The translations under genes and the position numbers were made by a program. A stretch of 50,890 nt of DNA from Lingula anatina (lineage: Eukaryota > Brachiopoda > Lingulata > Lingulida > Lingulidae). Under the pieces are notes generated by a model that worked only from the letters and a program-made list of their open reading frames with translations, ran no database searches and was not told the origin of the DNA. Numbering within the stretch: the stretch's first letter is position 1; every line of letters begins with the position of its first letter. The DNA lies in the NCBI RefSeq assembly GCF_001039355.2, contig NW_019776124.1:667479-718368 (forward strand), given 5' to 3'. Below are positions 12,201 through 23,606 of the stretch, piece by piece.

Positions 12201-15200
12201 ATTGTAATGGCATCTTGTTTATTTGAAAGATTTATATAATAAGTCTAACATTTTTTTTCTCTGTATTCATTTACCTAAGAAGTTAGTTGATTTGTTCAGA
12301 TAATAAACATATTTCAGACATTATTTGATTTGTTTACCCGTTAGTTTTAACAGTTGCCTTAAGTCGATTTATTTATTCACTTGATCACTATAAGAGATGC
12401 CCTAGACATAAGTGACAATGAGCTAATTCATAAATTGATTAATTAATTGTTTAATTAATTTTCTTGTTAATTCTACCAGGTGCCCTGGACATGGGTGACA
12501 GTGAGCTGATCTTCAGTTTCTACCTCCTACTATGCAGTATTGACCATGTCCTAAGACTGACCCCCTCCTTCATGCTCAATCCTCCATTTGGTTAGTGGTC
12601 ATTAAGGGAGCGTTCAGATTCAGAAATCATACGAGCTTGATTGATCCAACTCCTGATTAAGCAGAGCACACGCAAAAGTTAATTGCTCCCTTGCTGCCCA
12701 AGGGTGTGTGTCAGACGATTAAGCTGATTACATTGACTGCACTTTAGTGAGATCTGAATCTTAATGCTCACTAAGTTTAAATATATCAAGAGGGATTGGC
12801 ACAATCTACTTGTTCATCCAGCCCTTGTAGCTGTAATGCTCAATTTCACATAATCTTATTACTTTTGCAGTTTTATAGAAAACAAAATAAAAACTTTTCC
12901 TTTTTCCCAGATCCTGTTTATGTTCTCTATAGTTAACTTTACAAAGTTTATTTAAAAAGAGGAAGTACTACAGATAGCAATGACACTTACGTCCAAGTTC
13001 ACTGTAGGAAAATGTTTGCTGACCAATATATAAATAATTTTAGTTCAGTGTGAATTTATTTATTTATTTTTTTTGTTTCTTTGGTGTCATTCCTAGATCC
13101 ATCACATTATCGTATTGTATTATGCCAGTGTTTTCCATTTATGTTACCTTTTAGTAAATATTGCTTTTGTTCAAGAATTCATAACTAAATATATTTGTTT
13201 ACACCAGACACTGTACGAAGGGAGTGTTGTGAAAATGTGGATCCATACTGCATGCTGAAGGAGCTCTGTGAACAGTTTGTGGTTCGTTATGAAGAGGTGA
13301 GTGGTAGAACGGCTGTTCTGCATAAAAACATGCATAACTACTCATCTGCCCTTGTGCACACATATACGTACAAGTGCAACAATGCATGTAAATACCTTGA
13401 ACATAAACTAGTCTTTTGTCTCTTTCACTAGTACCTCACAATTTTCTGTATTGCACAAGTTTGTTAGAATGAGAACTGGCTATTGTTTAAAAGAATCACC
13501 TTATCAGGCACGAATGAGAATGAATGAGAACTGGCTATTGCTTAAAAGAATCACCTTATCAGGCACGAATGAGAATGAATGAGAACTGGCTATTGCTTAA
13601 AAGAATCACCTTATCAGGCACGAATGAGAATGAATGAGAACTGGCTATTGCTTAAAAGAATCACCTTAACAGGGCCTCTGCATTTGATACCTTTAATCTG
13701 TTAATCATATTTTTTTTGTTTATTTCATTGGGGCTTGTGAAAGGAAATAAAAACCTGGGAGTGTAATTACAGATTAGTACCAGTTTTATTGGTATGATAA
13801 ATAAATTTGTAATGCTTGATGTGAAAAACAAAAATATTCAGGTTTGATACACATTGTATGAAAGAATGTCGCAGTAACAGTTTTAATACTCTATATTTGA
13901 AAGTGTATTAAAAGGTTTAATTTTACCAAGTGCAATGTGTCAGATTACTAGTTTAAGTAAAATAAACTGATTTGAATTAGATGTATTCTCATCTCTTATT
14001 CTCTGATAATGTCTCTTAAAGATTTTGTCCAAAAAAGATTGTTGTTTTTACTGCTACATTTCTTACCAGGTTCATTTTATTTCAGGTGAAAGCAGTGTGT
14101 GTTAATTTCTGGGAACCTTTCCTTTCTTCACTGCCTCATACTCAGGGAGAACTGGATGTGAGTTTACTTTAATTTTTATAACAAATAGAGTGTTAAACTG
14201 ACAATATTATTGGTACATATTTTCAGGCTGTATTTTTTTTCTATCAAGTCTAACTCACTTCTCTGCTGTTTTAAGACATTCTCAACAACTAAATAATATT
14301 TCATATTTCAAAAAAATTGGAGATATCGTGTAAAATTTTCAAAAATGATTCACAATGCATTATCTGAATTTTTTTGTTGCACTCTTGATTATAGAATTTT
14401 AGTAATTGACATTTAATTGGTCATTTTTGTAATTAATCAGCTGTGAGATGCATTGAGATTTGTAAGTGGTATGTTCCCCATAAGAATTTATTATTATTAT
14501 TATTTTTATTATTATTATTATTATTATTATTAACCCTAGCTGACCAGAATTCAGACAGCCTACCTCCAGAACCACCAAAAACTTGGAGACATTAATGAAT
14601 TGCTCTTCCTCACCAAGAGTCCAGTCCTACTGCCCACTGTCCCTAATGGTCAGTCCTCGGACACACCCAAACCTGATACTGTGCCTATGACTCCAGTGAG
14701 GTAGGGAGATACTGTATTTATTAAAATAAAAATGAAAGAGTGGGTTTTTATACACTCGTATGTTTTTGAATCTGAAAATTAAAAAAAAAATTGAACAGCA
14801 ATGTGTGATAGAATTTTGAAACTTGAATTTTTTCCCAATTGTGTCATATTTTCAAGATGATTTCGCTTTTTTGGGAGGCTGGATTAAATCTTATTCAGAA
14901 GTTTTCTTTTCAATTAAAGTCTCTGTAATGATGTTTTATCCTTTGGATTGCTAGCCCCAGCTGAAATCTAGGCCTTAACAAAGCCAGTCATATTTTTCAT
15001 TGCTTATAATTTCAGAGCTGCTTTGTCATCTGTGCAGCAGCTTAATGAAGTCCTGGAAGGTTGTAAAGATACCCCATCATCTGAGCTGGTGAATTTCTTC
15101 AAGGTGAGTATTGGTCAAAATTATTGATAAGGTCTTCCTAATTGTACCANATTAGCTTTCACAGTTGCCTTAAACCAATTTATTTATTCACTTGTTCACT

Positions 15201-18200
15201 ATAAGAGATGCCCTAGACATAAGTGACAATGAGCTAATTCATAAATTGATTAATTAATTGTTTAATTAATTTTCTTGTTAATTCTACCAGGTGCCCTGGA
15301 CATGGGTGACAGTGAGCTGATCTTCAGTTTCTACCTCCTACTGTGCAGTATTGACCATGTCCTAAGACTGACCCCCTCCTTCATGCTCAATCCTCCATTT
15401 GGTGAGTGGTCATTAAGGGAGCGTTCAGATTCAGAAACCGTAGAAGCTGGATCGATCCAACTCCAGATTAAGCAGAGTGCACATACAAGTTTATTACCCC
15501 CTTGCTGCTTGAGGGTGTGTGTCGGACGATTACATTGACTGCACTTTAGCGAGATCTGAAGATGAATTTTCCCTAAGCTTAAATAAATCAAGAGGCATTA
15601 TCATGATCTACTTGTTCAACCATCCTTTGTGGCTGTAATGCTCAGTTTCACATAATCTTATTACTTTTGCAGTTTTATAGGAAACAAAATAAAAACTTTT
15701 CCTTTTTCCCAGATCCTGTTTCTGTTCTCTATATTTTACAAAGTTTAAAAAGAGGAAGTACTACAGATAGTAATGACACTTACGTCCAAGTTCACTGTAG
15801 GAAAAATTTTTGCTGACCAATATGTAAATAATTTTAGTTCATTGTGAATCTATTTTTTTTTTGTTTCTTTGGTGTCATTCCTAGATCCATCACATTATCG
15901 TATTGTATTATGCCAATGTTTTCCATTTATGTTACCTTTTAGTAAATATTGCTTTTGTTCAAGAATTCATAACTAAATTTATTTGTTTACTCCAGACACT
16001 GTACGAAGGGAGTGTTGTGAAAATGTGGATCCATACTGCATGCTGAAGGAGCTCTGTGAACAGTTTGTGGTTCGTTATGAAGAGGTGAGTGGTAGAACGG
16101 CTGTTCTGCATAAAACATGAATAACTACCCATCTGCCCTTGTGCACACATATACGTACAAGTGCAACAGCGCATGTAAATACCTCGGACAAAAACTAGTC
16201 TTTTGTCTCTTTCACTAGTGCCTTACAATTTTCTGTATTGCACAAGTTTGTGAGAATGAGAACTGGCTATTGCTTAAAAGAATCCCCTTAACAGGGCCTC
16301 TGCATTTGATACCTTTAATCTGTTAATCATATTTTTTGTTTATTTCATTGGGGCTTGTGAAAGGAAATAAAAACCTGGGAGTGTAATTACAGATTAGTAC
16401 CAGTTTTATTGGTATGATAAATAAATTTGTAATGCTTGATGTGAAAAACAAATATTCAGGTTTGATACACATTGTATGAAAGAATGTCGCAGTAACAGTT
16501 TTAATACTCTATATTTGAAAGTGTATTAAAAGGTTTAATTTTACCAAGTGCAATGTGTCAGATGACTAGTTAAAATAAAATAAACCAATCTGAATTAGAT
16601 GTATTCTCATCTCTTATTCTCTGATAATGTCTCTTGAAGATTTTGTCCATCAAATAGAAGATTGTTGTTTTTACTGCTACATTTCTTACCAGGTTCATTT
16701 TATTTCAGGTGAAAGCAGTGTGTGTTAATTTCTGGGAACCTTTCCTGTCTTCACTGCCTCATACTCAGGGAGAACTGGATGTGAGTTTACTTTAATTTTT
16801 ATAACAAATAGAGTGTTAAACTGACAATATTATTGGTACATATTTTCAGGCTGTATTTTTTTCTATCAAATCTTTAACTCACTTCTCTGCTGTTTTGAGA
16901 CATTCTCAACAACTAAATAATATTTCATATTTAAAAAAAAAATGGAGATATTGTGTACAATTTTTTTTAAAATGATTCACAATGCATTATCTAAAATTTT
17001 TAGTTGCACTCATGATTTTAGAATTTTAGTAATTGACATTTAATTTGTCATTTTTGGAATTAATCAGTTGCAAGGGACATTGAGATTTATAAGTAGCATG
17101 TTCCTCATAAGGATTTATTATTATTATTACTATTATTATTATTATTATTATTATTCACAGCTGACCAGAATTCAGACAGCCTACCTCCAGAACCACCAAA
17201 AACTTGGAGACATTAATGAATTGCTCTTCCTCACCAAGAGTCCAGTCCTACTGCCCAGTGTCTCTAATGGTCAGTCCATGGACACACCCAAACCTGATAC
17301 TGTGCCTATGACTCCAGTGAGGTAGGGAGATACTGTATTTATTAAAATAAAAATGAAAGAGTGGGTTTTTATACACTGGTATGTTTTTGAATCTTAAAAT
17401 TAAAAAAAAAAATTGAACAGCAATGTGTGATAGAATTTTGAAACTTGAATTTTTTTCCCAATTGTGTCATATTTTCAAGATGATTTCGCTTTTTTGGGAG
17501 GCTGGATTAAATCTTATTTAGTAGTTTTCTTTTCAATTAAAGTCTCTGTAATGATGTTTTATCCTTTGGATTGCTAGCCCCAGCTGAAATCTAGGCCTTA
17601 ACAAAGCCAGTCATAATTTTCATTGCTTATAATTTCAGAGCTGCTTTGTCATCTGTGCAGCAGCTTAATGAAGTCCTGGAAGGTTGTAAAGATACCCCAT
17701 CATCTGAGCTGGTCAATTTCTTCAAGGTGAGTATTGGTCAAAATTAGTGATAAGGTCTTCCTAATTTATCTTGAAGTCTTATATTTGGGAACACCACCTT
17801 CCACAGTTTTCTTGAGGATCTTAAAACCACTGGAAAGCAATATCAGAGACAAAAATAAGTATCTAGTGTTTGCTGAGCATTACTTTACCCACAGGATTTG
17901 TCCAGGGGATAACAATTTCATTTATTAATGGATAGTGTTATCCAGTGGATAGCGCTATCCCCTGTTGATGAAACTTGGGCCAGAGGACAATAACTTTTTC
18001 CAAAGGATAGCGCTATTCAGTGTTGATGAAACTGGGCTATAATATTTTGTGTCATTGATCTTTTGACAGAGTTGTACCAGTAATCCCCAGCCAGACATAG
18101 AGGACAGAGTGCGCCATCTAGAGGAGAGATTTGTAGACGGCTTCTGTCAGGTGATGGGAAAGAACAAGAAGTCTATATCCCAGCAGAGATATCAACTGGC

Positions 18201-19279
18201 TGTAAGGCTGTACTATAGAGTGCTGGAGAAAATGCTCAAAGCTGTGAGTATATAATGCAAAGAGTTGATTAAAACATGAATTGAATAAAAATTTTCTATA
18301 TCAACTAGTAAGACATCATGGTGAAAAGTCTCATTAAAAGATTTCTGTCATCTTTTGACGTTTTGTTGGAAAGCTAAAACCTACCTACCTACCTTTTGAT
18401 TCTTTCACAAATTTGATCTTTATTCTGGAAAGAAATTAAACTTCTATCTCTTGTCTTTAGCAGACTTGTTCCTGACATTATAACACTTTCCATTGTGCAT
18501 TTAACCATCTGACTTCGAGTTTTCAAGGTTGTATTTTATTTTTAATTACAGGAAAAGGACCGGCTTTCCCGCGCTGACTTCAGCACACTGCTCAACAATG
18601 ATACATTCCACAAGTCTCTGCTGGCATGTGCCGTGGAGGTAGTCATGGCAGCCTATGCTTCCACAGGTTAATATCTCCTTTTACTACTACTGTAAAACAG
18701 TGTTACATTTAGTACAAATAATGCTGTTATTTAAGCATATGGCAATATGAATTCAACAGAAACAGCATTGTCATTAGATGAAGATTATTGCTTGGCTATA
18801 GAATCCAGCTGAATACTACAAAACCTTTCAAATCTGATATTGAATTTTTAGGCCAAGCACATTTCGAAGTGTCTGATGCTTATGCCTATATGCTTTGAAT
18901 GACAATCATTTATGGTGATACACATGGTATGAAGAACTCAATCATCATACAGACAACAGACAGAAATTTTAAAGTCTTTGTCCTAAAATGATGTCAACAA
19001 CCCTGTACCTGAGAGTTCTCAAGACTATTCGTTATAACCATAAGCTCCCTTAAAATTTTGAGTTTTGAGCGTTTACTTTTGAAGTTTTGATACATTTCCA
19101 CTAAAAAAGTTGAACGTTCTTACATTTTTCAGTCCCAGGCAACGCGACTCCGTCCAGCACAGACACAGCATTCCCATGGGTCCTGGCAGTATTTGGTCTA
19201 CAAGCTTACAACTTTCACAAGGTGCTGGAGAGTTTTATCAGAGCAGAACCTGGTCTGCCTGGGGAGACCATAAAGGTGA

Positions 19280-19329
<50 letters not shown>

Positions 19330-22300
19330 TAAGTCTTAATCCCAATAGTGAATCCACTTAAACTATTAAGATTCATATGCTAGAATAAATAATGATAATA
19401 AAGCTACATTTTTTTGTCTAATTAAATACAAAGACAATGAGGTTGGCTATTAAAGATTATAACTATCAGTTTATACCTTTTCCAATGCATTGGTCTCATT
19501 GTGCAAGGATATGGTTGGAAAACATTTAGTAAGTGTGTTAATTGAATAACGAGTACATATTTTGTTTGGATGAAGTTCAGAGATGAATTTTGAAGTGTAA
19601 TGTGTTACCTGTTTTGGATGTTTTGATTAACTAGTCAGAATTTATTTAACTGCTTACAGGTTATGTTTTCTGAATTGGTATTTTGTTTTGATTTTGCAGC
19701 ATATACAAAGTATTGAGAATCAGATTTTGGAAAAAATAGCCTGGAAGTCTGTAAGTATTCTTATTTTGCTTCAATACGTATTGCTTTCCATGCTTCATTT
19801 TTATAAACGCCACCTCCCACATTTGATATATATATTTTTTGCTCTTGGGTAATAATTTTAATCCCAGAAAAGCTCTCCAGTTTCTTGAGGACTGTGAACA
19901 ATATCTGTACAATATATAATCCTATTTATAGTACTTTAAAAACTTAGAAAGATCTCAAATGGAACATTTAACCAGTAATGGATAATAAAAACTTAACCAA
20001 ATAGATTTTGTTTAAGAGCAAGTGTTTGATTTCAGACTGCGAGTGAGTAACCTTTGGTGAATTTATTATTTTCTCACTAGGATTCACCACTGTTTGACTT
20101 GCTTAAAACCACCGAGATTCCAGCGCCATCTATTCCTGTGTCCCCAGGAGTGAAGGAGCAACCCAAAAACGGAGGCACACCTGTGACAGCAGCACAGCTG
20201 TAAGACATTGTTCTAATTCTTTAACATAAAGTAGTAGAATAGTTCTTGTTTGATATGCATTTTAGTAAGATTTGGTCATGCTTGTATGAAGCTTTATAAT
20301 ATAAAGAAAAATAACATTTATAATGCAACAGAACTGAATTAAATTTTATTAAATTTAATGGTGTAGTGTATTTCAAACTTCTGGTGATGAAGCTGTTCAT
20401 GAATCCTGTTGATGAATAAATGATGAATTTATAACCGATCAGTTTTAATTAGGCTTTTTATTTCATTTTACTCTATCAGGTACCTGTCTCCGACAAATGG
20501 GTTACAGGCAACATCCAAGATGGCTGACCCAGCTCAGGTCATTGCCAGCAGTTCTGTCAGGCAGACTCCACCAAAAAGATCTCATTCTCTTAATCTCTTT
20601 TTTAATAAAGGTGAGGTTTAAGTGATGGTTTTAATTAATACATTGAATAGAATTTTTGACAAATATTATCCTTGTAAGCTTGGAAAAGTTTTATTTTTCA
20701 ATATCTTGGTAGACTTTTTCCAACAAAAGATATAAAAAAGACTTGTTAACTGGTGTAAATTATTCTGTATCTGCCTATATGGGAAGTCAGGATTTGGTAC
20801 GTAACTAATAAGCTTTATATGTGTGAATTATGGTTAAATTCTATTTTTCCTTCACAATACTGTACACCCTGTGTTATATTTCAGTATCACGGCTGGCCTA
20901 TCATCGCCTGCAAGACCTGTGTACATTGCTTGCCATACCTAAAGATATGGTAAGGGGAAATGTAATGAAAACCCTATATTTTTAAAACAATATGTTTATA
21001 ACATTTCATGAACTTTTTTTTTCACATTTGTGAAAAAGTGTAATAACAGAATCAAAGAAATGGTATACATCAACTGTAATGAAAATGTCATGAACATCAA
21101 GTTCACATGTAAAGGAATTTGAAGCTAGGTGTGTGTGATGAACTAATGTCATGAAGGTATGTTATGAATATGAGTTAACAGAGTCATTTAAACAAATTTT
21201 GTTATGATATCAAATCGTGTATTAAAAGGGGCACATTTTTTAGAAATGGTAATTTTTTTGTAATTTTGATTTGTTTTAACTGGGATTGATTTGTGTTTTC
21301 TAACCTCCAGCAACTAAAGATCTGGACCTGTTTGGAACACTGTATCACAAGGAAGCCAGATCTTCTCAGAGACAGACACTTGGATCAGGTAAATGCTGTC
21401 ATCTATCCTGTTTTGGTAATAGTTATTTTGTGTTAATTGACATCCTTTCTTAGTTGCCTTATATCAGAGTAGTTTTGCCATGATGACATCTAATTTCAAG
21501 ACAGATTGTTGAATAAGCTTTGAGTAAAGCAGTAATATGAAATATTGGAAAGAAAGGAAGAAATGGTTTATAGTAGCTCGGTATGTTTTGATATATTTGC
21601 TGGTTTAGATTTTTCTCATAAGCTCTTCATCAATAGGCAATATGACACGGTTCTTTGTATTTGAAGTCTTTTAAAAAATTAATACTAAAGTTTGTGTGAA
21701 ATCTTTCAGGTGATGCTGTGCTCTGTCTATGCAATCCACAAAGTGATCTCAACTGACACGGAGCTCAAGTTTAAAACCATTGTACATATGTACAAGTCAA
21801 TGCCCCATGCCACACAAGAGGTAGGCAGAGTGTGTTAGTTGAGGCAAAGGACTAGATGAATGTGTTGGTTGTGACAGATGGCTGTGTGAATGTTTTTATT
21901 TGTTACAATTTTTCTGTTGAATGAAAGTTGATGTTTTAAGTACCTTAGTTGAAACATTTGATATCCTTTGTTTTTGTGGTGGTTGATTTTTTTTTATACT
22001 TGATTTTGTGTTACAAGTGTTTTTGTCACAGTTGATATTGCATTTATATAAAACTGTCAGTAATTTTAGCCTTGTCTTCAGGTATTCAAGAACGCTCTCA
22101 TCTCAGGAAATGAGTATGATTCTATCATTGGGTTCTACAACCGTGTGTTCATGCAGGCCACCAAGAATGTGATCCTTCAGTTTAGTCCCTCCAGGTCCAG
22201 CAATGTAAGTGTATGTGATCCTTCAGTTTAGTCCCTCCAGGTCCAGCAATGTAAGTGTATGTGATCATTCGGATCGGACACTTTTGAAAAACATTGTTTG

Positions 22301-23606
22301 AAATTATAAGTAGACAATCAAAAATATATTGTGATTACTAACTTTTTATACATTTCACAACAAAGTAAAAGGCAGAGTGAAGAATAGGTAACAGGCCTGG
22401 TATTGCACTTTTTTTTGTAATTAAATTGCTTTGGTTAATAGAAAGGTCAGTACTTGGGTCATGATATTTAGTAAAACGCTCTAAATAAAATGCTCAGATA
22501 TTTCAAAGAATGGTGAATTTGGGATAGCATATTTCAGCTCTTAACTTGGAAATAATTATATTTCAGCCTGGTTCATTGACTTTATCCCCTGTGCCAAAGA
22601 ATATTCAGTCTCCTCTCACTGCTTCCCCTGTCTACAGGTAAGTAGCTTGGAGAAGTCGTGATTCTGGGTGTGTTGACAGCAACAGGAGATTGTGTTTGGT
22701 GTGACAAAAGATGCTGTCAGTTGTGACAGCTGATTGTGTTGGGTGTGACAAATTATTCTAGCTGTAACATGATTCCGTTGGGTGTGCCAGCTGATTGTGC
22801 TAGCTGTGACAGCTGATTGTGTTGGGAATTTCATGATTTTGATTGTATGTCATTTCATAAAAATTATATATAGTCTATATATTGTTATATTATATATCTG
22901 TTCTAGTGTCCCAGGCAGGAAAAACTTCTATGTGTCCCCCTTAAAGAGCCCCACTTTTAAGGCCCCCATCTCCCCCAGTCAGATGACCCCCAGGACTCGG
23001 CAGCTGTACAGCTTTGGAGAGGGATTTGGGGTATGCTTAACTAGGCATTACTTAACTAGTAGAGTTTAATTTCCAGTCGGGTTGTGAAAACTTGGCTTAG
23101 TACTATGTAATATCTCAGTAAACAGTGTTGTTATTAATTTCATAAACAAAATATGGTATTGTGGGTCTCTGATTTCTTTACTACTGCTGTAGTTGAAAGG
23201 GCATATAAAAGCTTCTCAGTCTTTTGTTGTTTTAAGGGGCATTTCTAGTAACTGTGGTGGCTTGACTGGAAATATCCATTAAAAGAACAAAACTCTAATG
23301 ATAATCTCAGTAGACGGTGACATAATAATCTCAAACATAGTAAACCCAGTTGATATAATTATAAGTCTGCAAATTCTATAGTAATGAATATTTTTTACAA
23401 TTTTTTAGCCCAACAATCTTAGAATCATTATGCTGACAATGTCATGCTTTGTTTTATTAATCACATCACCTTTTTCACGCCCAGTCCTCTGAGAAATTGA
23501 AGTCCATCAATGATACCCTAAGGGCCATGAAGCGCACCTCCCCCACAGCTGTCACCCCCAAGAGCCAGAAGAGACTACGCTTTGACCAGCCTGACCAGGA
23601 TCGGAG
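9275..23606 (+). CDS. RB1: Retinoblastoma protein orthologue, C-terminal exon not found
   Basis: With one copy of the duplicated block, the 24 visible exons join in phase to about 869 residues (human RB1 is 928). Exons: 9275-9387, 10347-10476, 10635-10780, 11160-11291, 11765-11812, 11962-12050, the five-exon block (12480-12590, 13208-13296, 14086-14157, 14540-14700, 15016-15103, or copies at 15291-17726), 18070-18243, 18552-18666, 19133-19275, 19700-19750, 20081-20199, 20480-20610, 20885-20949, 21311-21388, 21710-21820, 22082-22204, 22567-22637, 22907-23030 and 23485-23606. Landmarks are the RbN domain ([16 protein letters not shown]), pocket A ([52 protein letters not shown]), a short A-B spacer and pocket B ([35 protein letters not shown]). 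Cdk-type sites match human ones: [19 protein letters not shown] and MTPRTR. The short spacer argues for RB1 rather than p107/p130. Known role: nuclear E2F corepressor controlling S-phase entry. The C-terminal core after [13 protein letters not shown] is missing, possibly at the N at 24258. Confidence 0.96.
12605..12775. mobile_element. MITE-like inverted-repeat element in RB1 intron (copy 1)
   Basis: The left end GAGCGTTCAGATTCAGAAAT and the right end GATCTGAATCTTAATGCTC are imperfect inverted repeats. The same sequence recurs in the duplicated block at about 15411-15570, and a related, longer inverted repeat lies at about 43015-43245. There is no coding capacity. A non-autonomous DNA transposon is the likely origin. 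Confidence 0.55.
13465..13670. repeat. 55-bp minisatellite, about four units
   Basis: The motif CTGGCTATTG recurs at 13476, 13531, 13586 and 13641, an exact period of 55 bases. Units include AAAAGAATCACCTTATCAGG. The equivalent intron in the second RB1 block (near 16260) has a single unit. It lies in an RB1 intron and does not touch an exon. Confidence 0.97.
14487..14531. repeat. (TTA)n microsatellite next to an RB1 acceptor site
   Basis: TTA repeats end just before the TAACCCTAG acceptor of the exon at 14540. The copy-2 equivalent is 17117-17155, of different length and ending in TTCACAG. The T-rich repeat appears to serve as the pyrimidine-rich part of the acceptor. Confidence 0.9.
15151..17768 (+). 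repeat. Direct duplication, copy 2, of a five-exon RB1 segment
   Basis: The second copy starts directly after the N at 15150. Exons are 15291-15401, 15996-16084, 16709-16780, 17161-17321 and 17639-17726. Most exon differences from copy 1 are silent (for example CTT/CTG and GTG/GTC). Three residues differ in the fourth exon, which reads [13 protein letters not shown] here. Similarity to copy 1 ends at about 17768, where copy 1 meets the N, and unique sequence continues to the next RB1 exon at 18070. Confidence 0.95.
15411..15570. mobile_element. MITE-like inverted-repeat element in RB1 intron (copy 2)
   Basis: This is the duplicate-block counterpart of the element at 12605-12775, with the left end GCGTTCAGATTCAGAAACC and a degraded right end near GAGATCTGAAGATG. 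It is shorter than its counterpart at the right side. Confidence 0.5.
17890..18035. repeat. Intronic repeat with ATAGCGCTAT core, two partial units
   Basis: GGATAGCGCTATCC with a following TGTTGATGAAACT occurs at about 17948-17975, and a variant GGATAGCGCTATTC with the same tail at about 18003-18030. A further related piece, TTATTAATGGATAGTGTTATCC, precedes them. It looks like an interspersed repeat fragment shortly upstream of the RB1 exon at 18070. Confidence 0.6.
19281..19328. repeat. (AAT)n microsatellite directly after an RB1 donor site
   Basis: About 16 AAT units begin six bases into the intron, right after the GTGAGT donor of the exon ending at 19275. Confidence 0.97.
22169..22262 (+). 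repeat. 46-bp tandem duplication covering an RB1 exon end and its donor site
   Basis: GATCCTTCAGTTTAGTCCCT starts at 22171 and again at 22217, a period of 46. Each unit includes the last codons of the exon ending at 22204, the AAT|GTAAGT donor and GTAT. Only the first donor keeps the RB1 frame: reading on to the second copy gives a TAG after nine codons. Confidence 0.97.
22655..22830. repeat. Degenerate minisatellite in an RB1 intron
   Basis: Variants of TGTGACAGCTGATTGTGTTG repeat about seven times immediately after the donor of the exon ending at 22637. The units differ in several bases, so the array is old. Confidence 0.8.

Larger units (their letters stand above)
12342..15149 (+). repeat. 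Direct duplication, copy 1, of a five-exon RB1 segment
   Basis: This block matches 15151 to about 17768 base for base apart from scattered substitutions and indels. Each copy holds five RB1 exons with intact splice sites. Copy 1 exons are 12480-12590, 13208-13296, 14086-14157, 14540-14700 and 15016-15103. Similarity starts about 138 bases before its first exon and stops at the single N at 15150. Copy 1 carries four units of a 55-bp minisatellite where copy 2 has one. In the fourth exon copy 1 reads [13 protein letters not shown]. Confidence 0.95.

Noticed and set aside
13465-13670. Regularly spaced repeats considered as a CRISPR array
   Set aside because: The 55-base units are contiguous with no unique spacers, lie in an intron of an animal gene and occur as a single unit in the paired block. 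It is a minisatellite.
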